A stretch of DNA of 8,170 nucleotides from positions 1 to 8,170 of the forward strand of contig DAOTUC010000221.1 in NCBI GenBank assembly GCA_034437315.1. Direction: 5' to 3'. How positions within the stretch are numbered: the stretch's first letter is position 1; each line of letters opens with the position of its first letter. A program made the position numbers and the translations under genes. The notes beneath the pieces are model-generated. The model saw only the letters and a program-made list of their open reading frames with translations. It did no database searches and was not told the DNA's origin. Source of the stretch: DSAR01 sp034437315 (GTDB taxonomy: Bacteria > Chloroflexota > Anaerolineae > B4-G1). Positions 1 to 6,739 of this stretch are shown one piece after another.

Positions 1-492
1 AACCGTATCGCCTTCCAGCGCCAGGGCTTGGGTGTAGCCGCCGGTCGCCAGTGCGCGCCAGACGCCGCGCTCCTCCAACGCCAGCACGATGCGCTGCTCC
101 CCGTCGGCCTCCGGCCAAGCGCGAAACGCACGGGTGATTGTCTCCCCGCCGAAACGAGCGGTCAAAGTCAATACGTCCCCCCGGTTAGCGCCTATGTTGT
201 GCGCGGTCAGATCGAAATAAGGATCAGACTCCAACTCTGTCAGACGGGTCACCCCCGTCACGACATCACCCGCATGAGTAAGCGTAATCGCGACGCCCGG
301 CGCCGGTCGGCCATGGAAAAGCACCTCGCCCCAGGTGCAACCGCAAAATTCGGGGTCATTCAAGGGCAGCGGCCCTGCGCTGCCGCAATGACGTCCTGCC
401 GGCGCCACAGGCGCGGCCCGCGCTTGCAGTACCAGGGCCAACAGTAAAATGAATCCAAATCCCAATCCGATAGATACCACTACCTTACGCAT
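1..492 (-). CDS. Secreted protein, signal peptide plus Ig-like domain, C-terminus cut by window edge
   Basis: Only the first 164 codons are present and the frame is open to base 1. The product begins MRKVVVSIGLG, with two basic residues followed by a hydrophobic stretch (about residues 4-22) and an A-R-A motif at 24-26, so it looks like a Sec signal peptide cut after residue 26. Residues about 49-130 look like a beta-sandwich of the carboxypeptidase-regulatory or Ig-like kind, with alternating hydrophobic strands and a CGC motif near 50. The last visible part (ERGVWRALATGGYTQALALE) reads like the first blade of a beta-propeller or WD40-like repeat; this is inference from style. The ATG at 490-492 is chosen because AGGAGG (503-508, read on the minus strand) lies 10 nt upstream; the ATG at 498-500 opens a frame that stops after six codons. 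It lies 96 bp downstream of the CHAT gene on the same strand with no terminator seen between, so it is probably the last visible operon member. Exact function is unknown. Confidence 0.8.
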   Translation of the reverse strand, partial: MRKVVVSIGLGFGFILLLALVLQARAAPVAPAGRHCGSAGPLPLNDPEFCGCTWGEVLFHGRPAPGVAITLTHAGDVVTGVTRLTELESDPYFDLTAHNIGANRGDVLTLTARFGGETITRAFRAWPEADGEQRIVLALEERGVWRALATGGYTQALALEGDTV

Positions 493-588
493 TCGATCAT
501 TTCCTCCTAACCCGCACAGCGCCAGAACGAACAAGAGATTTTCCAATGACCCATCCTTTTGCTGGGCAAGTATTCGCTCAATCAGGCT

Positions 589-3324
589 TTATTTATCCCC
601 AAGACTGACAGGGTCATAAGGCTCACCGATCAGCACGAAAGGCGCCCAATAGGCCGGGTGGCGGTACGCTCCGTATTCCTCTGGATGCTCACGCGCCAAC
701 GCCAAGATGTCCAATTGCGCTTGACGCAGCGCCGCCGCACGACCTTGCCCGTTTTGCAACGACTGGTAAAAAGCTTGCATCAAACGGGCCGTCGTCGCGT
801 CGTCCACACGCCACAGGCTGACCAAGAGCGAGCGAGCGCCGGCCCCCAAAAAACCGCTGGCGAGGCTCATTAGATCTGCGCCTCGGAGACGCCCTCGTCC
901 GGTCTCACAACCGCTCAACGTGATCAAGTCAGCGCCTATACGCAGGCGGTTGATCTCGGCCAACGTCAATCGCCGATCAGCAAGAGACAACGACGAGAGC
1001 ATAGGATTGTCAGAACGGAAGCGCGCGTGGGCCGCCAGGTGCACCAGGCGATAGCGCGCGACCTGGGACAACAATCGCTTGGCTGTCGCCTCCTCCGCGC
1101 TCCATACGACGGCCTCAGGGAGTAACCGGGACAATGTCTCGATTTCAGCGTCAACCTGAAGCAACCGACCGCCGCCATATCCCATTACCAACATTCCCTG
1201 TCCAGATGCAACGTGTCGGTGACACAACGCCAGCATCGTGTAACTGGGCGCATAACTGACCACACGCTGTTCGATCAGGTAAGTCGCCCCATCATACAGC
1301 GCGTGAAAGGGAGTGTAGTATAGCAATCCATCGGGCGAGATAATCAGTGACGTGTCTGAAGGTAAGACCTGTTCCAAGGGGTGTATGAGCAAATCATAGA
1401 GCCGCGCCAACTGCGTGTCGCTATCCACCAGGAGCGCCGGGAGATACCGACGCAACACATCCGCGCCGTAGCGCACGGCAAGCCCCAACGCTCGGTCCAC
1501 AGCGGCGGAGAGACGGCTGTGCACATCCTGAACCTCGGCCAGGGAAACCAGCGCACGATAGTCCTGCACGCCCGATCTATCTACAACGAAGCTCCAGACA
1601 TGCCCGCGTGCGATGTAGTATTGGAGCAACATAGCATCCTCTAGCCAATCCTGCGAGCCTTGCAGTCGCGCGATCCGATGTTGGTGATCCACGGATGGAG
1701 GTGAATCCGAATACTCAGAAAGCAGTGGGTAGCGCCGCTCCATTATGCGCGTCAGGCGCAACACCTCATTCTCCAACTGACCCACTTCTGCCAGCGTCTC
1801 GGGGTTCGGCGCCGCCGACCACATTGACCCGCGCTCGACCGATTCATCCAGGCGAGCCTGCCGGTACAATTGCTCCAACCGATGCAACAGAGTCTGCAAA
1901 CGTTCTCCCTGCGACCGCAGTTGGGGATCGTCCGACGCGATCATCCCCTCCGCCTCTTCATCCAGACGATCGTTGATTCGCTCGACTAATAGGCGCGACT
2001 TGGCCCGTTCGATGGTGACGAACGCATCCTCCAAACGGCCCTTTTGCGCATACAGCAGCGCCAGCGCCTGGTAGACGATCAGCTTGTCAGTCAGGAATCC
2101 GGCGCGAAACGCCCCGACGTATAGATCACGTCGGATCGCCTCAATATGACGGATGGCCTCTTCATAACACGCGACAGCCTCGTCTAACGCCCGACGCTTC
2201 TCTGCCAACCGGCCCACGTAATAGAGCGCTTGCCAGGTCAAAAGACGGTCGCTTCCCCGCTCGGCGACATCCAAAGCGTGCTCAAAGGCCTTTTGCGCAG
2301 CGATCAAATCTTCTAGTAGCAAGCGACAACGTCCCAGCCCCAACCAGGCCAACCCCTCTTCAAAGAGCGGGCCATGTCTGGACAACGTCTCCTGCGCCGC
2401 GATTAGTTTCTCGATCAGGGTCTCATCCGGCGCGCTACCGCTCTCTAAACAAGCCAACGTGCGGTAAACGGTTAGCGTGGCATGTGACTGGGCTGTATCC
2501 ACCATAGACTGCAACCTCTTGTCCGCAGCGACAAACTCGGCCTCTGCCTCGATATAATGTCCCCAACGGGCATAGAGTGTGCCCCGGTTAAAGGCCAATC
2601 GAGCCAGGTCGGCTGTCGCACCGTCCGTCTTGAAACCGGCCTCGGCATCCCTGAACGTGTCTAGCGCTTCGTCGAACAGATTGAGATAGGTCAGCGCACA
2701 GGCGCGGTTGTGCTGCACGTGGGCCATCTCCAAATCATCCTTCAACTCGCGGGCAATGGCGACCTGCCTGTCGTAGGCTTCCAACGCCTCTTCATATCGC
2801 CCCATCAGTTCGTATGTAATGCCCACGTTATTTGATAACCCGCCCAACCGCCTGAGGTCAGCCTCACGCTCCTGGCCCTGTCCCTGCGCGAGCCTGGTCA
2901 ACACCGGTTCGATCTCCGCCGCCAGGGTCAACGCATCCTCAAACCGACCGACGTAAGCCAACGCCCACACGCGCCCTACATCCATCCGTGCTGCTTCATC
3001 GGGCAATCCCGCCGCCAGGAAACGATCATGGCCCTCTTCGAAAAGCGCTACAGCCTCCCGGTACCGGTCAGCGAACAACATTCCATTACCCAATGTCCAC
3101 CGCCCCAGCGCCGGAGACGGAGGAGGCAGCATATCGCCCAATCGGTAAGCGATCTCACCGATGCGCACGGCCATGGCCGGATCATCGAAATAGAAACGGC
3201 CGGAGCACGCCTTGAGCGCCCGTATCGTTTCGGCATCTAGATCATGCCGGTCGATCACCTCCTGCAATATCTCTTCGTCGGGAGCAGCAAGCAATGCTTC
3301 CAATAGTCCATTTTTCAAGTTCAT
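589..3324 (-). CDS. TPR-CHAT protein (caspase-like protease)
   Basis: This 911-residue protein has an N-terminal helical solenoid and a C-terminal CHAT domain, the caspase-HetF-associated-with-TPR cysteine peptidase fold. TPR-like helix pairs are visible at about 79-140, 165-195, 203-233, 243-270, 325-395 and 415-445 (for example NNVGITYELMGRYEEALEAY). A charged, coiled-coil-like linker spans about 450-535. The CHAT domain covers about 560-905. His766 in HLAAHA and Cys806 in LSGCETG form the expected catalytic dyad, and downstream strands such as SLLVSLWRVDD and the C-terminal YWAPFVLIGEP are typical. There is no signal peptide or membrane segment, so it should be cytoplasmic. CHAT proteases cleave partner proteins, such as Csx30 for Csx29 in type III-E CRISPR and gasdermins in some bacteria; the partner here is unknown. 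Its ATG overlaps the anti-sigma stop as ATGA, which implies translational coupling. The anti-sigma protein and the secreted downstream protein are candidate substrates by context only. Confidence 0.93.
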   Translation of the reverse strand: MNLKNGLLEALLAAPDEEILQEVIDRHDLDAETIRALKACSGRFYFDDPAMAVRIGEIAYRLGDMLPPPSPALGRWTLGNGMLFADRYREAVALFEEGHDRFLAAGLPDEAARMDVGRVWALAYVGRFEDALTLAAEIEPVLTRLAQGQGQEREADLRRLGGLSNNVGITYELMGRYEEALEAYDRQVAIARELKDDLEMAHVQHNRACALTYLNLFDEALDTFRDAEAGFKTDGATADLARLAFNRGTLYARWGHYIEAEAEFVAADKRLQSMVDTAQSHATLTVYRTLACLESGSAPDETLIEKLIAAQETLSRHGPLFEEGLAWLGLGRCRLLLEDLIAAQKAFEHALDVAERGSDRLLTWQALYYVGRLAEKRRALDEAVACYEEAIRHIEAIRRDLYVGAFRAGFLTDKLIVYQALALLYAQKGRLEDAFVTIERAKSRLLVERINDRLDEEAEGMIASDDPQLRSQGERLQTLLHRLEQLYRQARLDESVERGSMWSAAPNPETLAEVGQLENEVLRLTRIMERRYPLLSEYSDSPPSVDHQHRIARLQGSQDWLEDAMLLQYYIARGHVWSFVVDRSGVQDYRALVSLAEVQDVHSRLSAAVDRALGLAVRYGADVLRRYLPALLVDSDTQLARLYDLLIHPLEQVLPSDTSLIISPDGLLYYTPFHALYDGATYLIEQRVVSYAPSYTMLALCHRHVASGQGMLVMGYGGGRLLQVDAEIETLSRLLPEAVVWSAEEATAKRLLSQVARYRLVHLAAHARFRSDNPMLSSLSLADRRLTLAEINRLRIGADLITLSGCETGRGRLRGADLMSLASGFLGAGARSLLVSLWRVDDATTARLMQAFYQSLQNGQGRAAALRQAQLDILALAREHPEEYGAYRHPAYWAPFVLIGEPYDPVSLGDK

Positions 3325-4097
3325 AATGCCGCCTTGAGCGCCAGCCTGGGCGCTACGATCCGTTGGTGCAAAGTCGGTAGTTGTACGACAAGTTGATAGA
3401 TACCCGGCTTTAAACCGGACAGGGCAAATCCACTGTTGGCATCAATTGACGTCTGACGAGGCTCGGCGTCAGCCGATGTCAATCGAGCATAGCCGCCGGA
3501 TAACGGCTGAAATTCCGGCATCAACACTTGCCCAAAAAGTGTATACGTTCCCAGCTCATCCTGCTCCAGGTTGATGCTTAACGCCACGTCATTGGCCTCA
3601 AAGAGCAACACCTCCCGCGTCTCGCCCCGTAAAACTGGGACAGCCTGCGGCGCGGGGGAGACAAAGTGCGCCAGAACCAAACACGCCTGCTCCGCCGCCT
3701 GCTGCGCCCGAGACATAATGTCACGTAAAGGGGCATCCTGTTCCGTAGTTAAGAACTCGTCCAGGCCCTTCAGTTCCTGTGTGCAATCCACACAGGTTTT
3801 CAAGTGCTCGTCGATCCGCCCGCGTTCATCGACAGCCAGGTTACCCCAGTAGTAGTCGCGCAAGAGATGGGGCGAAGGACATTCCAAAAGACTTTCGGAA
3901 CGGTGCAAAGCGCGCCGCAAACGGCGCTCGAACAGTAGACGCTCTGTAAGCCGGATTCGACAGGCCAGACATTCTTCGAGGTGGGCCTGAACGTGCGGCG
4001 ACGCCTCTCCGTCGATATACGCGTCCAACTCCCAATCTTCGACTGCTGGCTGGCCTGTACATGCCAAATCTCCCATCGCTTGTATTTTATTCACCAT
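3321..4097 (-). CDS. Anti-sigma-like protein with two zf-HC2-type fingers and a C-terminal beta domain
   Basis: This 258-residue protein carries two H-x3-C-x2-C zinc-binding signatures: His39/Cys43/Cys46 (HLEECLAC) and His98/Cys102/Cys105 (HLKTCVDC). Each is preceded by a helical segment (ELDAYIDGEA and LLRDYYWGNLAVDE) typical of zf-HC2 anti-sigma domains, which clamp sigma factors. Residues about 165-258 form a beta-rich domain ending in GFALSGLKPGIYQLVVQLP, which resembles a carboxypeptidase-regulatory or CNA-B-like fold. No transmembrane helix is visible, unlike many ECF anti-sigmas, so it is probably a soluble cytoplasmic regulator. The ATG at 4095-4097 is supported by AGGAGG about 6 nt upstream. 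It starts 33 bp after the sigma-like gene and overlaps the CHAT gene by 4 bp. The expected role is to hold the upstream sigma factor inactive. Release by redox, zinc loss or CHAT cleavage is inference. The tandem duplication of the finger is unusual. Confidence 0.85.
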   Translation of the reverse strand: MVNKIQAMGDLACTGQPAVEDWELDAYIDGEASPHVQAHLEECLACRIRLTERLLFERRLRRALHRSESLLECPSPHLLRDYYWGNLAVDERGRIDEHLKTCVDCTQELKGLDEFLTTEQDAPLRDIMSRAQQAAEQACLVLAHFVSPAPQAVPVLRGETREVLLFEANDVALSINLEQDELGTYTLFGQVLMPEFQPLSGGYARLTSADAEPRQTSIDANSGFALSGLKPGIYQLVVQLPTLHQRIVAPRLALKAAL

Positions 4098-4130
4098 AAC
4101 CCCCTCCTTCTACTCTATCAAATGCCCAAT

Positions 4131-4826
4131 CTAACGTTTTTCGCACATCGCTCGTAAAATTGGATTCCGGCGCAGACGATCGAAGAGATTGCGTTTAATT
4201 CGATATACTTCGGAGACATCGGGGAATACTTCGGGATGTTGATCGACAATTTGTCGGGGCTTTAGATCATCCAAGAGTAGCAAACGCGCCAAAAGGCGAT
4301 CTCGATCATCGTGGCAACAAGACACAATCACAGCCCACAATCGCCGTGTGTTCAAGTCCTGAAAAGCGCTCTTTTCTACAGAACGCGCCGCAATATGGGC
4401 ATCCACCATCTGTTCATCCCATTCCATTTCCACAACAGCGCGATCTATTTTGCGATGCAACTGAATCACAGCGGAAGCGGCGCACGTTTTCAGATAGGCC
4501 AGCACGTCCCCCAGTCCCCTGGCGCGCGCCAACTTGTCAGCGGTATAGAATCGCCAGAACGCGGTGAAAGCCTCTTGGGTCAGATCATCGACCGTATCTG
4601 GGTCAAGCGGGGCGTGCGACGAGACCCAATAACGCACCAGACGATAGTATTGATTGTGGAGATAATGCCAGCAGAGAGACGAGCGATCAACTATAGCCCG
4701 CCGGAAGAGTTCAAAACAGAACGGTTCGTGGGAATTGTCCGGCTGTGTGTTTTCGCACCGAACAGCCAAGCTGGACGGGGGGATTTCACTTGGTTGCTTT
4801 TTATTTGTCAAGACAGCATACGACAA
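4131..4826 (-). CDS. Sigma-70 family (ECF-like) RNA polymerase sigma factor, TTG start
   Basis: This 231-residue protein has the layout of a group 4 sigma factor. Residues about 38-71 (FELFRRAIVDRSSLCWHYLH and on) and 79-94 (DDLTQEAFTAFWRFY) match regions 2.1-2.2, which bind the polymerase clamp. Residues 104-126 (YLKTCAASAVIQLHRK) match regions 2.3-2.4. About 165-222 is a diverged region 4 with a helix-turn-helix-like core (LKPRQIVDQHPEVFPDVSEVYRIKR). An N-terminal extension of about 35 polar residues is present. No in-frame ATG fits, and the start is TTG at 4824-4826, fixed by GGAGG 7 nt upstream. It heads the operon with the zinc-finger protein 33 bp downstream, the usual sigma then anti-sigma order. 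Target promoters cannot be seen. Region 4 is weak, so a sigma-like adaptor with altered promoter recognition is possible. Confidence 0.82.
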   Translation of the reverse strand: MSYAVLTNKKQPSEIPPSSLAVRCENTQPDNSHEPFCFELFRRAIVDRSSLCWHYLHNQYYRLVRYWVSSHAPLDPDTVDDLTQEAFTAFWRFYTADKLARARGLGDVLAYLKTCAASAVIQLHRKIDRAVVEMEWDEQMVDAHIAARSVEKSAFQDLNTRRLWAVIVSCCHDDRDRLLARLLLLDDLKPRQIVDQHPEVFPDVSEVYRIKRNLFDRLRRNPILRAMCEKR

Positions 4827-4833
4827 CGATAAA

Positions 4834-4838
4834 CCTCC
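4834..4838 (-). promoter_or_regulatory. Shine-Dalgarno site that fixes the TTG start of the sigma gene
   Basis: On the minus strand GGAGG lies 7 nt before TTG at 4826. A nearby ATG (4817-4819) is out of frame and stops after three codons, so this site decides the start. The gap between the upstream terminator (ending at 4859) and this site is only about 20 nt. An operon promoter must therefore overlap the terminator or lie inside the decayed gene; I could not pick one out. Confidence 0.75.
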
Positions 4839-4858
4839 AATGGATCATCTCAATAAAG

Positions 4859-4897
4859 AAAAAACCCCGCTACACATCGACAGACGATGAGCGGGGT
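4859..4897 (-). terminator. Rho-independent terminator of the decayed helicase gene
   Basis: Read on the minus strand, ACCCCGCT (4897-4890) pairs perfectly with AGCGGGGT (4871-4864). The loop itself holds a second stem, CATCG with CGATG, and a run of T follows at 4863-4859. The hairpin begins 2 nt after the stop codon at 4899-4901, so it belongs to the gene to the right. It would insulate the sigma operon from read-through, though it sits very close to the sigma start. Confidence 0.85.
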
Positions 4898-4898
4898 C

Positions 4899-5522
4899 CT
4901 ACGTCTTGGTGTCCCTGATCGGCAGCCGGTAGCAGAAGAAGACCGCCCGCGCGTCGGGCGCGACCTTCGCCGGGTGGGCCTGCCGATGAATACTCGTAAG
5001 AGCATCTGCGCCAACCGGTCGCTCAGATCGGGATGGTCCTGGAGCAGTTGCTGGTAGGTCAGGTGCATCTCTCAACCGATGTCAATCATCCCCTCGTAAA
5101 CCTGGTTGAACTCCCTCAGGCGCCTCGTAGTCGTACTCAGGCGTCAGAAACTTGCGCCCCTCGATACCGAAGGTCTTGGAAAGCGGCAGAGCCTATGACC
5201 TCGACCTTGGCGTAGAACTTCTTCCTGCAGTAGACGTGTGTCTGGATCTTGCCCGACCTGATGACCTCGGTGACGACAGGGACGCTGGAAAGCCCGTCCT
5301 CGAAGGCTTTCCTGGTCCGCTTGGAGACCTCGCCGCCCATCAAGATGCGAATGCGGTCCAGCTTCTGCCACTGTTCGTCGAGTGCGAGAAGCGCGCCGAT
5401 CTCAAGCCGGTGGCAATGTCGAGGGCACACCAATCGTGGAGATAGCGCTGGACTTTCCAGTGCTCGTCAGCGTTATCGGCGATGAAGCGCTCGCCGCTGG
5501 ATTTTTTGCGCGTGTTGTCCAT
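4899..5522 (-). pseudogene. Remnant of SNF2-type helicase with PLD-like N-terminus, ATPase core deleted
   Basis: Several reading frames on the minus strand each give protein-like text in the right order. Near 5480-5405 the frame reads ERFIADNADEHWKVQRYLHD and continues to DIATG. After a frameshift near 5403 comes LEIGALLALDEQWQKLDRIR, then ILMGGEVSKRTRKAFEDGL and VIRSGKIQTHVYCRKKFYAK to about 5180. A third frame gives GIEGRKFLTPEYDYEA (about 5165-5115). A fourth gives LREFNQVYEGMIDIG and then a stop, a fifth MHLTYQQLLQDHPDLSDRLA, and a sixth HPAKVAPDARAVFFCYRLPI ending in TAG at 4899. From memory these are the N- and C-terminal parts of one large family of SNF2-like helicases with a phospholipase-D-like N-terminal domain. 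The Walker and DEAH motifs that should lie between are absent, as is part of the N-terminal domain after FEDGL. It is non-functional as an enzyme. The start is uncertain (ATG 5520-5522, or a GTG at 5600). Family identity should be confirmed by search. Confidence 0.75.
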
Positions 5523-5731
5523 CGCCTGGATACCCAGATGTCTGTGTCCGAGGGTGGCTGCTTGAGATAGATGGCGCTTAGCACTAAAGAAAATGCCCAC
5601 TACACCGTTCTCGGCGGCGGGCGGGCGCTTGTCTAAATTCTATTCGTGTGCTATCATAAGCTCACTTGGGTGGCCTCACCGCCTTGGTCATAGCCTCGGG
5701 CTTCCTCTGTAGAAGCACCGGGGCTTTTGCT

Positions 5732-5760
5732 ATTGTAGCATGGCAATCGAGTGGATGCAA
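5732..5760 (-). promoter_or_regulatory. Candidate sigma-70 promoter facing the decayed helicase gene
   Basis: On the minus strand TTGCAT (5760-5755) is separated by exactly 17 nt from TACAAT (5737-5732). The -10 box is preceded by TGC, giving an extended -10 (TGCTACAAT). The -10 matches consensus in 5 of 6 positions and the -35 in 3 of 6. Transcription would begin near 5725 and run into the pseudogene, whose terminator is also intact. The long leader (over 100 nt) and the lack of expression data keep this tentative. Confidence 0.4.
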
Positions 5761-6120
5761 ACGAAGATGACGGGGCAAGAGGCATTGGCGCTGGTTTGCC
5801 CTTGGCAAGTCGGCGGGATGTCTTTGATCGGCCAGCAAACGCCATATCATCTGGATTATCTGCTCCCACAACGCCTACCCCCACGATTCCGACAATGTAC
5901 AACAACGCGAGGCCGGTGTGACGACCACGATCCCCTGCTGCGGCAGTGCGGAAGACGCCGCGCGAAGTGCGCTGACCGGGCGGGAGCCGGGCCGGTGTCG
6001 GGTCAGCGTGGTCGTGGCCATAACCAAGTCTTGGCCTGGACTTCTCGAACGTTCATATCCACAGTGTACCCTCTCCCCCACCCAATGTCAAACACCGCCT
6101 GCGCCAAAGGGTCTGCCCTC

Positions 6121-6214
6121 GTCTCAATCCCTTGTCTCTCATCCAAGGAAAACGAAGAAACCACCGACCAAGCAATGGCCATCAACGCCGCACGCTCCCC
6201 CCGGTGGAGAGCAA
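6121..6214 (+). repeat. Direct repeat, copy A (94 bp)
   Basis: This segment matches 6442-6535 in 86 of 94 positions with no gaps by hand alignment. It starts GTCTCAATCCCTTGTCTCTC, continues CATCCAAGGAAAACG, and ends in CCGCACGCTCCCCCCGGTG and then GAGAGCAA. The first 33 nt are nearly identical in both copies (one change). On the complementary strand they end in GGGATTGAGAC, which resembles the 3' end of many CRISPR repeats. The homology continues well beyond a repeat-sized unit, so it is best described as a duplicated segment. Confidence 0.85.
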
Positions 6215-6441
6215 GGCGGGCCAGCAATGGAAAGCATCGGTGGAAACAGCAATGACACGCCAATGGCAGAAACACTGCAACCTCAGCGCCTGCTTGTGCC
6301 TTGGCAGACAGCAATCTGCCCGTTCGCTTGTAGGGTCGCGCTGAGCGTGGGGGATGCGTGCGCAGCGGGGTGTGGAAACAACAGTGGAAACAGCGATGAT
6401 AATCCAAGGGCGGACGCGCCGCAAAACGATGAAATGTCACC

Positions 6442-6535
6442 GTCTCAATCTCTTGTCTCTCATCCAAGGAAAACGCTGAGAACACCGAGCAAGCAATGGC
6501 AATCAACGCCGCACGCTCCCCCCGGTGGGGAGCAA
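6442..6535 (+). repeat. Direct repeat, copy B (94 bp)
   Basis: This is the partner of 6121-6214, offset by 321 bp. Differences cluster at unit positions 35-47, while the two ends are almost unchanged. In this copy the 3' part forms a perfect short hairpin, GCTCCCC-CCGGT-GGGGAGC, which in copy A is broken by one base change. The hairpin may be the retained functional part. The sequence between the copies shows no array-like periodicity. Confidence 0.85.
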
Positions 6536-6556
6536 CACGACCCCACAGTCCGCAGC

Positions 6557-6739
6557 GTGGCCGCGTTGTTGACCTACAAGCTCAAGAACGGCGAGACCCC
6601 GCCGGATAACGGTCACCATCACCAGCCAGAATCTTGCGGTGCTTGTTCCTTCTGCCACGGCGACGGCGCAGTCGTGCTTGATGTGCCAGAATCGGATCCG
6701 GATTATGGGAAGGCGATCCCGTGTCCGTATTGCGGTTGA
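6557..6739 (+). pseudogene. Short zinc-knuckle relic resembling DnaC/IstB-type loader N-terminus
   Basis: The last 60 codons of a plus-strand open frame look genuinely coding. They begin VAALLTYKLKNGETPP and run to CGACSFCHGDGAVVLDVPES and DPDYGKAIPCPYCG, then TGA. The C-x2-C pair (CSFC), the GDG, and the D-x-P...DP-[DY]-G-K-x-I-P-C-x2-C pattern resemble the zinc-binding N-terminal region I recall from DnaC/IstB-like helicase loaders of phages and mobile elements. In those proteins the motif is followed by an AAA+ ATPase, but here a stop follows the last cysteine by one codon, so the ATPase is missing. GTG at 6557 is one possible start; no good ribosome site supports it. It could also be a genuine small zinc protein. 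Confidence 0.45.

Larger units (their letters stand above)
5740..6556. other. Stretch without a convincing gene, decayed or non-coding
   Basis: Overlapping open frames exist on both strands here, but none has a recognisable domain, a good ribosome site or a conserved-looking composition. The plus frames are proline-, serine- and arginine-rich, which is what GC-rich non-coding DNA gives. What can be seen is a 94-bp duplication (entered separately), several short TGGAAACA words near 6240, 6372 and 6385, and a 9-bp inverted repeat, ACGACCACG at 5921 with its complement at 6007. The decayed helicase gene on one side and a zinc-knuckle relic on the other suggest an eroded accessory island. Confidence 0.5.

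Noticed and set aside
28..873. Plus-strand frames opposite the secreted protein and the CHAT gene
   Set aside because: They are antisense shadows of well-supported genes.
589..3324. Naming the CHAT gene csx29
   Set aside because: Domain order agrees, but no type III-E partner gene is visible and TPR-CHAT proteins are common outside CRISPR.
4311..4832. A 173-residue plus-strand frame
   Set aside because: It lies antisense to the sigma gene, which has clear region 2 motifs and a ribosome site.
5921..6015. 9-bp inverted repeat ACGACCACG with its complement 77 nt away
   Set aside because: Too short and too far apart to distinguish from chance in this composition.
5918..6739. A 273-residue plus-strand open frame as one gene
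   Set aside because: Most of it runs through the 94-bp duplication and is low-complexity; only the last 60 codons look coding.
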